Below are positions 16,324 to 25,052 of a stretch of 64,000 bases of DNA, one piece after another; position 1 is the stretch's first letter; each line of letters starts with the position of its first letter. The notes beneath the pieces were generated by a model that ran no database searches, was not told the DNA's origin, and was given only the letters and a program-made list of their open reading frames with translations. Source of the stretch: Halolamina pelagica (GTDB lineage Archaea; Halobacteriota; Halobacteria; Halobacteriales; Haloferacaceae); NCBI RefSeq assembly GCF_900115675.1, contig NZ_FOXI01000013.1:1-64000 (forward strand), given 5' to 3'. The translations under genes and the position numbers were made by a program.

Positions 16324-17400
16324 TCAAGTCATCGCGTCGGACCGCGCATCGTGTGTTCGCGCGTACTCGACGAGCACGTCCACGTACGATGCGAAGGGTG
16401 GACACCGGATGCCGCTCCCCGCGAGTGCGCGGCGAGTCGCAGGGTTGACGTACCGCGTCGGGAGCGTGAAGTAGTCGAGCGTCTCCGGCGGGATGCCCGT
16501 CACTGAGCGGACCGCTCGCGTCCCGAGCAGGCGCTTCCCAACGCCCGGGGTGGCCGGGACGGGGAGAACCTGGGTGTTCGTGGCGTCGGCGAACAGCCGC
16601 GTGAGCTCGGCAATCGTCGGCGGGTTGGGGTCACAGAGCTGGTAGACTGCACCGGGCTCGCCATGCTGGCTCAGGTAGTCGATCGCATCGACCACGAAGT
16701 CCCATGGGACGACGTTCAACTCTGTCGAGCCCGCTCCAGGGAACCACGGGAGCGGAGCGACGCCCGGACAGCGCTGCAGCCAGCGCAACACGTAGTACGG
16801 CCCGTCGTATTTCTCGGTTTCCCCGGTTTCGCTGTGCCCGACGACGATGGCCGGCCGGTACACAGTCGCCGGGAATCCCTCATCCATGCGCTCTTGCACC
16901 AGGCGCTCGGCTTCGAACTTCGTCGCCTCGTAGTGGTTGTTGAACGATTGGCCAACGTCAAGGTCCGATTCGGTAAACACGCCGTCGTAGCGGCCGCTCA
17001 CGTAGCAGGTGCTCACGTATTGGAACCCCTCGACGTCACAAGCGGTGGCGAAATCGAGGACGTGTCGGGTCCCGTCGACGTTGACCGCTTCGCCGACCGC
17101 TCGACTCACGCCCAGGTCGTACACAGCAGCGAGATGGAACACCTCCCCGACAGCGGCGTGAAGTGCGCTTGTGTCCTCGGCGTCGAGTCCGAGCCCCTGC
17201 TCGGTGATGTCACCGTCGTAGAGGCGGACGTCCGCTCGCCAGTCGTCGCCGGCAAGCTCCGCCGCGCGGGCCTCGGCGGCCGCCCGGTACTTCGGTTGGA
17301 CGAGACAGTGGACCGTCTCAGTTCGAGTCACGAGCCGCTCAAGTAGGGACGCACCGAGGAAGCCGGGGAACCCCGTTACGAACACCTCCGGTGCGGTCAC
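16324..17400 (-). CDS. Extended short-chain dehydrogenase (thioester-reductase-like, NAD-binding)
   Basis: 358 residues. The start is set at GTG 17400 because it overlaps the aldehyde dehydrogenase stop as GTGA. The N-terminal nucleotide motif is TGFPGFLG (TGxxGxxG), and the active site is YEATK (YxxxK) preceded by STCYVSG. Further conserved parts are VFHLAAVYD, VNVDGT, and YRPAIVVGHS. It is closest in style to the carboxyl/thioester reductase branch (male-sterility/FAR type) or to NAD-dependent epimerases. Translational coupling to an aldehyde dehydrogenase suggests aldehyde/acyl interconversion, by inference. A 25-codon frame overlapping its end (to 16241: VVGVLLAVTGWSTIHFPE) may be a tiny membrane protein or relic. 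Confidence 0.8.
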   Translation of the reverse strand: MTAPEVFVTGFPGFLGASLLERLVTRTETVHCLVQPKYRAAAEARAAELAGDDWRADVRLYDGDITEQGLGLDAEDTSALHAAVGEVFHLAAVYDLGVSRAVGEAVNVDGTRHVLDFATACDVEGFQYVSTCYVSGRYDGVFTESDLDVGQSFNNHYEATKFEAERLVQERMDEGFPATVYRPAIVVGHSETGETEKYDGPYYVLRWLQRCPGVAPLPWFPGAGSTELNVVPWDFVVDAIDYLSQHGEPGAVYQLCDPNPPTIAELTRLFADATNTQVLPVPATPGVGKRLLGTRAVRSVTGIPPETLDYFTLPTRYVNPATRRALAGSGIRCPPFASYVDVLVEYARTHDARSDAMT

Positions 17401-18953
17401 CGCAGCCACCCCGGCAGCCGCTTGAGAAGTTTCGAGAAACCGGTCATCAACCGTGCCCAGACCCCGTCCGGAAGTGGTCCCGGCCCGATTTGAAGCCCCC
17501 GTTGGACCGCCACCGTTTGGGCCTCCGTGTACTTCAACAGCCCCTCCTCGCCGTGTCGCCGACCGATACCCGAATCACCCATCCCGCCCATCGGCGCATC
17601 TACCGACGCCCATGCAGCCGCGTAGGCCTCGTTGACGTTCACCGTGCCGCAGTCGATTCGTTCCGCGACGCGCTCACCGCGGTCGTGATCGCCCGTCCAG
17701 ACGGAGGCGTTCAGCCCGTATCGGGAATCGTTCGCCCGTTCGACGGCGTCGTCGACGCTCCCGACCGGGTAGAGGCTCACCACTGGTCCGAACGTTTCCT
17801 CATCGAAGAGGGTCATCTCATGCGTCACGTCCGTCAACACCGTCGGTTCGTAGAAGTAGGGCCCCACGTCCGGTCGTGGCCGCCCCCCGACGAGCACGTC
17901 GGCACCCTTCTCGATGGCGTCGGCCACGTGGCGTTCGGTCTTGTCCAGTTGTGCGGCAGACTGCAGCGATCCCACATCTGGCCCGTACGCGAACCCGGTA
18001 CCAAGGTCGAGAGCCCGTGCCTCAGTGACGAAGGCGTCTCGGAACGCTTCGTAGACCGACTCGTGGATATAGAGTCGCTCGGTGCTGATACAGAGTTGGC
18101 CCGCGTTCGGGAAGCAGGCACGGATCGCTCCACGGGCTGCCTTCCGCGGGTTAGCGTCATCAAGGACCAGCAGCGGGTTCTTCCCCCCGAGCTCGAGCGA
18201 GCAGTCGATGAGCGCACGCCCCGCGCGTTTGGCGACACTCCGCCCCGCCTCGGTCGAGCCGGTGAAACAGACGTAGTCGACGCGGTCGACGAGCTCGGCC
18301 CCCACCCGTTCACCGGTCCCGGACACGACCTGAAACGCCGCCGGCGGGAGGCCGGCGTCGACGAGCAACTGGCGAGCCAGGAGCGCCGTATGGGTGGTCT
18401 CCTGGGCGGGTTTCAACACCACGGCGTTGCCCGCGAGCAGCGCCGGCAGTGCGTCAGAAACCGACAGCGTGACAGGATAGTTCCATGGCGAGATGAACCC
18501 GGCGACTCCCTTCGGCCGACGGTGAACCGTGGTCTTCGTCAGCCCCGGGATGGCCCCACTACGACGCTCGCTCTCGAGCAGTTCCGGGCCAGCATCGGCG
18601 TAATGGGTGGCTGTCTGGACGACGTCAAGCACTTCCTCGAAGGCGTCCCGCCGGGTCTTCCCCGTTTCCAACTGCGCGACATCGAGTAGCTCGTCCTGTG
18701 CATCGAGCACCCGGTCGGCATATCGCTCCAGAACGGCCGCCCGCTCGGTCAGCGGGCGGCCGGCCCACGACGCTTGTGCCGCCTCGGCCCGCTCGACGGC
18801 AACCTCGACATCTGCCTCTGTCCCTGCGGGAATCGATGTGAAAGGGGCGCCGCTAACCGGCGCGATCACGTCCAACCGCTCCCGCTCACCGGTCACGACG
18901 AGGGCGTCACGGAGTGATTCGAGTCGGTCCCGCCCGACCGGGCTGTTGTGCAT
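17397..18953 (-). CDS. Aldehyde dehydrogenase, succinate-semialdehyde dehydrogenase type
   Basis: 518 residues from ATG 18953 (MHNSPVGRD). Family landmarks in order: FISPWNYPV (NAD-binding segment), GNAVVLKPAQETT, FTGSTEAGR, general base Glu in LELGGKNPLL, catalytic Cys in NAGQLCIS, and EETFGPVVSLYPV. It resembles the GabD2/succinic-semialdehyde branch more than the betaine branch; substrate assignment is tentative. It oxidises an aldehyde to an acid with NAD(P). The C-terminus is extended by about 35 residues with basic/hydrophobic character (LMTGFSKLLKRLPGWLR), perhaps a membrane-associating amphipathic helix. The downstream SDR overlaps by 4 bases. Confidence 0.9.
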   Translation of the reverse strand: MHNSPVGRDRLESLRDALVVTGERERLDVIAPVSGAPFTSIPAGTEADVEVAVERAEAAQASWAGRPLTERAAVLERYADRVLDAQDELLDVAQLETGKTRRDAFEEVLDVVQTATHYADAGPELLESERRSGAIPGLTKTTVHRRPKGVAGFISPWNYPVTLSVSDALPALLAGNAVVLKPAQETTHTALLARQLLVDAGLPPAAFQVVSGTGERVGAELVDRVDYVCFTGSTEAGRSVAKRAGRALIDCSLELGGKNPLLVLDDANPRKAARGAIRACFPNAGQLCISTERLYIHESVYEAFRDAFVTEARALDLGTGFAYGPDVGSLQSAAQLDKTERHVADAIEKGADVLVGGRPRPDVGPYFYEPTVLTDVTHEMTLFDEETFGPVVSLYPVGSVDDAVERANDSRYGLNASVWTGDHDRGERVAERIDCGTVNVNEAYAAAWASVDAPMGGMGDSGIGRRHGEEGLLKYTEAQTVAVQRGLQIGPGPLPDGVWARLMTGFSKLLKRLPGWLR

Positions 18954-19293
18954 ACATGGCCTACACAGAGGCAGAGCATAAACGGCGGTGGAGCGGTTCA
19001 TCGATCGTCTTCTTCATCGAACGCGACACCGACGTCGGCTGACCGCTCGGGAGCTTTGATGTGGGAGTAGTGCCCTTAGGCGACGCTGGGTGTGTTGTCG
19101 AGTTGCTCGGCGGCCCCGATACCCTCGTTGCTTCACGAGAAGCTTCCCGACGCCACGCCGCGCCCCGTCCGGCGCCGATCACCGTTGAGGTTAGGAGATC
19201 CTGTGTCTGATGGCTGTACGAGCCCGCTTGAATCGAGGGTTGTTGTAACCATCTGTCGGCACGCTTTACCGACGCCATCCACAAGCAGACGTA
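18954..19293. other. Divergent intergenic region with a short relic
   Basis: 340 bases between the divergent aldehyde dehydrogenase and rhodanese genes. A minus-strand stretch at about 18999-19076 reads GHYSHIKAPERSADVGVAF plus an acidic tail and stop, which looks like the C-terminus of a lost gene, preceded by TAA. Otherwise nothing is recognised. Confidence 0.4.
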
Positions 19294-19659
19294 ATGAGCA
19301 AAATCCGCCCGGACGACCTGGACACCCGGCCCGAGGGCGAGCAGCCCTTCGTCCTCGATATTCGGCCACGTGAAGCCTACCAGGCCCAGCACATCGACGG
19401 GAGTCATAACCTCCCGGTGTACGACGACCTGCGCTCTGGCGACGAGGACGCGCTCCGACAGCGTCTCGACGAAGTCCCAAGAGACCAGGAGATCGTGACC
19501 GTCTGCAAGATGGGCGTTGTCGCGAAGCGGGCGACCCGAATTCTCGTCGACGAGGGGTACGAGGCGACCACCCTCGCCGGTGGTATGAGCGGCTGGCGTG
19601 GCTACCAGAGTGGGACACTGGGGTACAAAATCCGATCGCTACTCTGGCGGCTGTACTAA
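19294..19659 (+). CDS. Rhodanese-like sulfurtransferase domain protein
   Basis: 121 residues, a single rhodanese domain. FVLDIRPREAYQAQHIDGS is the conserved CH2A segment, and the active-site loop starts at the Cys in TVCKMGVVAKRA. TTLAGGMSGWRGY is the usual C-terminal signature. It transfers sulfane sulfur to thiol acceptors, or acts in thiol stress or cyanide handling. It is cytoplasmic with no signal peptide. It stands alone. Confidence 0.9.
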   Translation: MSKIRPDDLDTRPEGEQPFVLDIRPREAYQAQHIDGSHNLPVYDDLRSGDEDALRQRLDEVPRDQEIVTVCKMGVVAKRATRILVDEGYEATTLAGGMSGWRGYQSGTLGYKIRSLLWRLY

Positions 19660-19694
19660 AGCCCGCTACGACTTGAGATCGATCCAGGTCTCGC

Positions 19695-20162
19695 TCAGCA
19701 CGGGTTCGACGACAGGATTGTCGACTTGATTTTTAATGGGATCGGTGCGATCCTCGTCGCAATGTGGGGCACAGTGTATCTCACTACAGTTTCAAAACGT
19801 CTCGCTAGCCAGTTGGAACAGCAGTGAAAAGCTGGACTGGGTCTAGTGCCGCCCGGAAACAGCGAGATTTTCGCCCCTTGCAGATGCCCAGTCCCTCGAC
19901 AGACGTGTCGCCGCCGGAGGCGAATGGGAAAATGGTCGACCGGCTTCTTTCTCGTCGAGGCGAGACCAGTTTTCAGAACTAACACGGAGAGTAGCTTTGA
20001 GTGCGTCAAGAACGACAGGGCCGAAGAATCAGTAAGCCAGTTCAGCAGGTCGTCCCCGTCCTTGAGAAGGTAGTAGCGGAGAAACAGCGCGAGTGCGACC
20101 CCGACGAGGGGGAACGTGACTGTCCCGAACGTGTCGATCGACATGTCGAACCGCTCAGCCAT
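19695..20162 (-). CDS. Hypothetical protein with one N-terminal membrane helix, probably truncated or frameshifted
   Basis: From ATG 20162 the first ~45 residues are plausible: MAERFDMSIDTFG, a membrane helix TFPLVGVALALFLRYYLL, then KDGDDLLNWLTDSS. After this the composition becomes basic and cysteine-rich, unlike haloarchaeal proteins, so the frame was probably lost. Only the start seems real. It lies 34 bases downstream of the integrase on the same strand. No family is known. Confidence 0.4.
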   Translation of the reverse strand: MAERFDMSIDTFGTVTFPLVGVALALFLRYYLLKDGDDLLNWLTDSSALSFLTHSKLLSVLVLKTGLASTRKKPVDHFPIRLRRRHVCRGTGHLQGAKISLFPGGTRPSPAFHCCSNWLARRFETVVRYTVPHIATRIAPIPLKIKSTILSSNPC

Positions 20163-20195
20163 TTCCTCTTGGTATTCGCGTTCGATGTCGTATTA

Positions 20196-21431
20196 TCATT
20201 CTACCTCGAATGCCGCAGCAAGCCGTTCACGCATTCCCTCGCGCCGGAGTTCGCGACGCTTCGCCTCGCTCGTGTAGTTCCGAAGCACTGTCTCCGGGTC
20301 ATCACTCCCCTGATCAGCAGCGATCGCTGCCGTTCGCTCGGCCAGTTCAGCGACGACCTCGGAGTACGTCGAGTACCAGAATCGGCGCCCGTACTTCGGC
20401 GTCGGCGTCTCGCCCCGGACCGTTACGCCGGCTTCCTGGCAAAGCGAATCAAACCGTCGGGAGACAGTCGAGGTGGCGATATGCCCCGATTTCGCGGCAT
20501 TCGAGGGGAATAGGTGGCCGTTCCATTCATCGTCGAAGGAATCGATCCGCTTAGAAAGCGTATCTAAGCCGAACAACAGCGCCACCGATCCGGGTCCGTT
20601 TTTCCGCTCACCGTCGCTGAACTCGATGTAGGGGTCGTCGCCGTCGAGGTCGAGCTGGGAGACGTGGAGTGCAGCAAGTTCCGACGGTCGAAGCCCCCAG
20701 CCCGCAAGGCCGACGATGAGGAGGCGATCTTCCAGCGAGTCGGCCGTTCGGTGGAGTGCCCGCACCTGTGAGGCGTCAAGGGCTGGATTATCGGGTTCGT
20801 CACGCTCCCAGTTGAATCGTCGAGCAGCCGTCCCGAGAGGGTTGAACTCCGCACGCCCTCTGTCGAGAAGGTAGCCGTACCAGTCCCGGGCGACGCGGAG
20901 GTACTCCAGCTTTGAGCCTGGCGACGAGAGTTCCCCGTCAAGCATATCGAGCGTGGCCCAGCAGCGGTCGATCTCCAGTGCTCGGCTATCAGCGTCCGTA
21001 AGGGCACCAACGAGGTCCTCCCGGTCGTTCACCTCGGCGTAGGTGCGCGCCCACGTCGCGAGCCGTGAGCGACGCGTGTCGGCCGTCGACGGTGCCACAG
21101 TATCACCGCGGGTCTCGATGCTCTGTAGATAACTCTCGAGGAGTTCGACCGTTCTGGAGTGGTCGATCTCCCACTCGAACCCTTGGGGTTCGTCCGTGCC
21201 CAGGCCGACGTAGTCCTCGAAAAACTGCATCGGTGTCGTGTCGTGGTGCTCTCGAAGCGCGTACCCCAGCCCGCTGTAGCCGTTCTCAACGAGCCACTCG
21301 TGGCTAGGCCTGTCGGCCGTCGAGTCATACCCATCCGCTTCCCGGTCGCGCGCAATTTTGTCCCAGTAGAACTGCTCCAGTTCCTCGAGTGACTTCCGCG
21401 ACCAGTGGATTTGTTCAGGCACTGTTTCCAC
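20196..21431 (-). CDS. Site-specific integrase (tyrosine recombinase)
   Basis: 411 residues. The N-terminal half is a SAM-like DNA-binding domain (residues ~90-200, e.g. STADTRRSRLATWARTYAEV). The catalytic domain has the first Arg in GLAGWGLRPSELAALHV, a HxxR-like box in PKYGRRFWYS, and the nucleophile Tyr near the end in PETVLRNYTSEAKRRELRR. It cuts and rejoins DNA at attachment sites of plasmids, proviruses or islands. No tRNA or clear att repeats were seen beside it. Its presence fits the mobile character of the window. Confidence 0.85.
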   Translation of the reverse strand: METVPEQIHWSRKSLEELEQFYWDKIARDREADGYDSTADRPSHEWLVENGYSGLGYALREHHDTTPMQFFEDYVGLGTDEPQGFEWEIDHSRTVELLESYLQSIETRGDTVAPSTADTRRSRLATWARTYAEVNDREDLVGALTDADSRALEIDRCWATLDMLDGELSSPGSKLEYLRVARDWYGYLLDRGRAEFNPLGTAARRFNWERDEPDNPALDASQVRALHRTADSLEDRLLIVGLAGWGLRPSELAALHVSQLDLDGDDPYIEFSDGERKNGPGSVALLFGLDTLSKRIDSFDDEWNGHLFPSNAAKSGHIATSTVSRRFDSLCQEAGVTVRGETPTPKYGRRFWYSTYSEVVAELAERTAAIAADQGSDDPETVLRNYTSEAKRRELRREGMRERLAAAFEVE

Positions 21432-21878
21432 CCGAGTACAGCCTGTTTCCTCTGGGGTTTGGGTAATCTAAGGAGGCCATTTCTCTACAGTAGCGTTTAC
21501 CAGCTAACTACTTGATAATTCCGCTTGTGCAACTGTGCGGTGGACACAACTGCAACTAGTAAGAATCGAACGAATCGACGTGGGGATCCAATAAATCAGA
21601 TAGCGCTATATGGAATTTGTCGGCGGTTAGGTTGCGAATGCCCCCGAAAGCGTTCAAGGGTCTGCCCAGTTTTGGCGGTGGAAACCACCCGATCACTACC
21701 GGAACAAGCCGAGAAACGTATCAGAAATCGAAATTCAACGCGAATCGCCGCGAGAAACCGCGAAAAAGACCGCTACTGCCGATAGGAAGAATGGCCGAAC
21801 CACCCCGATAATCAAAATGAACCTACCCACATACATCGGAATCCAAATTCTACGGCATGAGTATGACGGGTTTTTTGT
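21432..21878. other. Region without a supported gene
   Basis: About 450 bases between divergent integrase and ABC genes. The part near 21480-21520 is AT-rich and may hold promoters. Short frames at 21525-21811 have basic, arginine-rich composition unlike genuine genes here. Confidence 0.5.
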
Positions 21879-22736
21879 ATGAAAACCGCAATGAAGGATG
21901 CCGCCCAATTATTTGTCAAGATGGCAGTACCGGACAACGATATCTCTCCATCAAAGGGGAAACGGCAAGACACTGATCTAGTGGTACGTGCAAGTGGTGT
22001 CGGGAAAACCTACGACTCACGAATTCCGTTCACAAACTCCGTCAACGTTCTAGAGAACGCAACGCTCGAAGTGAATCGTGCAGAGGTCGTCGGCATCATG
22101 GGAGAAAACGGAAGCGGGAAGTCAACGCTCATGCAGATCCTCGCTGGCGTTCTTGAGCACGATGCTGGCGATGTAACCCGTAGCGGCACAGTCGGGTGGT
22201 GCCCGCAAGAACCACGCCTCTACGACCGACTGACCGTTGACGAAACATTCGAGCTATTCGGTCGCGCCTACGGAATGACAGACACCGAGATTGAAGATGC
22301 ACGTAACTGGCTGACCGACGTGCTTGACTTCAAGAAGTTCCACGACCGGCAAATCCGGAACTTGAGCGGCGGGAACCGGCAGAAAGTGAACCTCTCAGTC
22401 GCACTCATGCATCAGCCCGACCTCCTCTTGCTCGACGAGCCGTACACCGGGTTCGATTGGGAGACGTTCCTCGCCTTCTGGGACCTGACTGAAGAACTAC
22501 GCGAGCGTGGCGTCGGGGTCGCAATCATCTCGCACATCATCAACGAACGCGATCGATTCGACGTCATTTACGAACTTCACGACGGCCACCTCCACCGACA
22601 GGAGATCGGCGAAGACGACACTGTAAACCCGGAACCGACAGCTGATGGCGTCTCCTGTGAGCGCACGGCAGCGTTCTTCGACCGGGACAACGCAACCGGT
22701 ACCGGCCAACGCGCCGCTAACACCGAGGGAACATAG
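21879..22736 (+). CDS. ABC transporter ATP-binding protein
   Basis: 285 residues. Walker A GENGSGKST, Q-loop CPQEP, signature LSGGNRQK, Walker B LLLLDEPYTG and the switch His in IISHIIN are all present. It energises export by the two ABC-2 type permeases encoded directly downstream (ATG at 22737 follows the stop with no gap). An alternative start at ATG 21921 would remove 14 residues. The acidic C-terminal extension of about 45 residues is dispensable in the family. The substrate is unknown; such three-gene sets often export antibiotics, halocins or lipids (inference). Confidence 0.9.
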   Translation: MKTAMKDAAQLFVKMAVPDNDISPSKGKRQDTDLVVRASGVGKTYDSRIPFTNSVNVLENATLEVNRAEVVGIMGENGSGKSTLMQILAGVLEHDAGDVTRSGTVGWCPQEPRLYDRLTVDETFELFGRAYGMTDTEIEDARNWLTDVLDFKKFHDRQIRNLSGGNRQKVNLSVALMHQPDLLLLDEPYTGFDWETFLAFWDLTEELRERGVGVAIISHIINERDRFDVIYELHDGHLHRQEIGEDDTVNPEPTADGVSCERTAAFFDRDNATGTGQRAANTEGT

Positions 22737-23480
22737 ATGAATGCAACCCGACGAATCCCCGCGGGCATTCGCGCCAGCACTCTGTCATTCTTCCGAGAAC
22801 CGCTCAACATCGCGTTGTTGTTGATACTGCCTACGCTGTCCATCCAGATTTACGGTGTGAGTCTCAGCCAGTTCCCGGAAATCGGCATGTTCGCCGTCAC
22901 GGGGTCACTCACGACGGTCGGGCGGATCACTGGGGCTGTCTTCGCTACCGGTGCTCTTGCCGGCGTTCTCGGACTCTTTCAAATGATTAGTGCACGGAAC
23001 GCCGACCGCCGGCTCGTCATTGCCGGGTTTTCTCCGAGCGAGCTGGTCGTCTCACGGTTCACAACCATCCTCGTCGTCAGCCTTGCGATCAGTGCGGTCT
23101 CAACAGTCACCCTCACCTGGTTACTTCCAGGTACCATTGGCGCGCCTTTCATCGTATTCAGCAGTCTCGCTCTCGCGGGCATCACTTACGGACTCTTAGG
23201 AATGCTCGTCGGAACAATCCTCCCGCGAGAACTCGAAGGATCACTCGTCCTCGTGATTCTCGCAGACATGGACAACGTGTTCGCAAGCGGCCTGTTCAAC
23301 ATCGATGACGACATTACTCAGTTCGCACCACTTTCTCACCCGCACGAGCTCGTCTCACGCGCTGTCGTTGAGGGGTCACTCGCAACAGACCATGTACTTC
23401 CAGCACTCGCGTTCATCGCCATATTCGGGATGCTGAGTGTCAGCGCATACGCGTACACTGTCAGTGGAGGTGACGCCTGA
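22737..23480 (+). CDS. ABC-2 type transporter permease
   Basis: 247 residues with about six membrane helices. It starts immediately after the ATPase stop and overlaps the second permease by one base (TGATG). The helices NIALLLILPTLSIQIYGV and FAVTG..VGRITGAVFATGA match ABC-2 permease topology, with the polar NADRRLVIAGFSPSELV loop also seen in the next gene (MADRRLRLAGYQARELV). The two permeases are therefore homologues forming a heterodimeric pore. Confidence 0.85.
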   Translation: MNATRRIPAGIRASTLSFFREPLNIALLLILPTLSIQIYGVSLSQFPEIGMFAVTGSLTTVGRITGAVFATGALAGVLGLFQMISARNADRRLVIAGFSPSELVVSRFTTILVVSLAISAVSTVTLTWLLPGTIGAPFIVFSSLALAGITYGLLGMLVGTILPRELEGSLVLVILADMDNVFASGLFNIDDDITQFAPLSHPHELVSRAVVEGSLATDHVLPALAFIAIFGMLSVSAYAYTVSGGDA

Positions 23481-24214
23481 TGCAGCGACGTATCACGACT
23501 GCGGTCGAGATGAGTGTGCGTGAATTCGCCAGAACACCCGTCTTGATTGCACTACTGGCGTTCCTCCCCGTATACATTATTGGCGTGTTCGTCTGGCTCG
23601 TCCCAGATGCAACCGTCCCTCTCACGATTGATGGGACGACGGTGACTGTTGAGATGGGAGCGTTCGCGGCAGCGTTCATGACGCCAGTCACGGTGGCCAT
23701 CCTCTCCGGAATTGTCGGTCTATTCCTTATGCAGACTTCGCAAATGGCTGATCGTCGGTTACGACTCGCAGGGTATCAAGCCAGAGAACTCGTTACGGCA
23801 CGGGTTGGATTGCTTACTGCTGGAAGCGTCATCGTCACCGGTGCCTCCCTCGCCGTCGCCCTCTTTGCATTCACTCCTGAGAACGTCGTTGCATTCTCAA
23901 TTGCTGCGGTCCTCGTGGGAGTGACCTACGGTATCTTGGGCGTCATCGTTGGGATCGTTCTTAACCGTCTCTCGGGAGTCTACGTTATGCTCTTTGCACC
24001 GATGGTCGATATCCTCATGTTCCAGAACCCGCTCGCAACAGAATCACCGACGTGGACGACGGTTCTCCCCGGTCACTTTGCGACGAACGCACTCATGGAT
24101 GCTGCGTTCACATCCGGGGGCAACTTCAACGACTTTCTCGCTGCAAGTGGGTACGTCTTAGTACTCCTTTCGATCGGGATCATTCTCTTTTATCGGGCAA
24201 CAATGAGTGACTGA
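23480..24214 (+). CDS. ABC-2 type transporter permease
   Basis: 244 residues, six membrane helices, homologous to the preceding permease through the shared MADRRLRLAGYQARELV cytoplasmic coupling loop. Translation is coupled by a TGATG overlap. With the ATPase it forms a complete exporter. No regulator gene is adjacent. It is the last gene of the operon. Confidence 0.85.
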   Translation: MQRRITTAVEMSVREFARTPVLIALLAFLPVYIIGVFVWLVPDATVPLTIDGTTVTVEMGAFAAAFMTPVTVAILSGIVGLFLMQTSQMADRRLRLAGYQARELVTARVGLLTAGSVIVTGASLAVALFAFTPENVVAFSIAAVLVGVTYGILGVIVGIVLNRLSGVYVMLFAPMVDILMFQNPLATESPTWTTVLPGHFATNALMDAAFTSGGNFNDFLAASGYVLVLLSIGIILFYRATMSD

Positions 24215-24442
24215 AGTCCGGCAGCTACATCCACATTTCCTCAGATTCACCCAGACAAACACGGATTCGAAACCTCGTGATCATTACAGGACCACGAAGT
24301 ATATTCCTAGAAGAAGAGGATAGAACTCAACCCTTGAACGTTTCGGGTCGTTCGCAACTACAGTGCAAACGGGGGGCAGACCTTCGCAGTCTGGATTTCT
24401 ACAAATCGGACGCTGAGTGATACATTTTGAGGGCGTCTGGTG

Positions 24443-24589
24443 CTAGCCGTTCAAAGACCGCTCGAAGGCAATCTCCTGTCCGACGACCATCACCTTGACC
24501 CGTCGGACATAATCAGGGAGGGTTCTTCGGACGATTGAGGCACCATCAGCGCCCACTGGAAGCGGATTGTCAGCGTTTCTTACTTCCAT
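24443..24589 (-). CDS. Small hypothetical protein downstream of the partition operon
   Basis: 48 codons from ATG 24589: MEVRNADNPLPVGADGAS, IVRRTLPDYVRRVKVMVVG, QEIAFERSLNG, stop at 24443. Composition and codon use match local genes. It lies 74 bases after the ParA partner on the same strand and the frame is open about 22 codons upstream, so it could be the tail of a truncated gene. The function is unknown. Confidence 0.4.
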   Translation of the reverse strand: MEVRNADNPLPVGADGASIVRRTLPDYVRRVKVMVVGQEIAFERSLNG

Positions 24590-24662
24590 CTTGTAGCGAT
24601 CGGTAGAGCTACCGACCGACGACGCCGTAATCCACGCCCGAGCGGGCGCTGATCAAGCGCAG

Positions 24663-25052
24663 TCAGACGTGTTCGTAACCCCACTCTCGGAGTTTGTCTG
24701 CAACCTCATCAGGGTGCTCCATTGCCACTAAGAGAGCCGCCTCACGGAGGTCAAGTTTGTAAAGTTCCTTGGGACGGATATCGAGTTCATCGGCGACGGC
24801 CCGTTCGAGATCGTCCTCACCCTGAGCTGTGTCTTCACGGACGAAAAACTGCAGTACGTCGTCCCGGTCCTCTTTGACTGAACTTCGGCGCTGGTAGTAA
24901 GGGAGGGTGGCCGTCTCACGCGTTGGAGAGGCAGGTTCGGAGTCAGACATGCTGGGCTCAGAGACTGCCGAAGGCTCTTCAGCAGACTGCTCGTCTTCGG
25001 ATTCCTCAGGTTCCTCGTCGGCAAACGGGTCGTCACCGGTGCCTTTCTTCAT
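24663..25052 (-). CDS. ParA-associated acidic protein (candidate partition partner)
   Basis: 129 residues. The first ~50 are an acidic, Ser/Glu-rich disordered tail (DDPFADEEPEESEDEQ). The C-terminal half is a compact helical domain (VLQFFVREDTAQGEDDLERA, ELYKLDLREAALLVAM, PDEVADKLREWGYE). It overlaps ParA by ATGA at 25049-25052. In haloarchaeal plasmids a small gene in this place commonly follows ParA, and a centromere-binding or adaptor role is likely but inferred; it has no ParB sequence motif. Confidence 0.6.
   Translation of the reverse strand: MKKGTGDDPFADEEPEESEDEQSAEEPSAVSEPSMSDSEPASPTRETATLPYYQRRSSVKEDRDDVLQFFVREDTAQGEDDLERAVADELDIRPKELYKLDLREAALLVAMEHPDEVADKLREWGYEHV

Noticed and set aside
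17391-18689. 432-codon plus-strand frame over the aldehyde dehydrogenase
   Set aside because: Antisense shadow; the ALDH on the other strand has all catalytic motifs.
21489-21506. TTACCAGCTAAC resembles the ATACCAGCTAAT at the parA start
   Set aside because: A single half-site without an inverted partner; likely chance.
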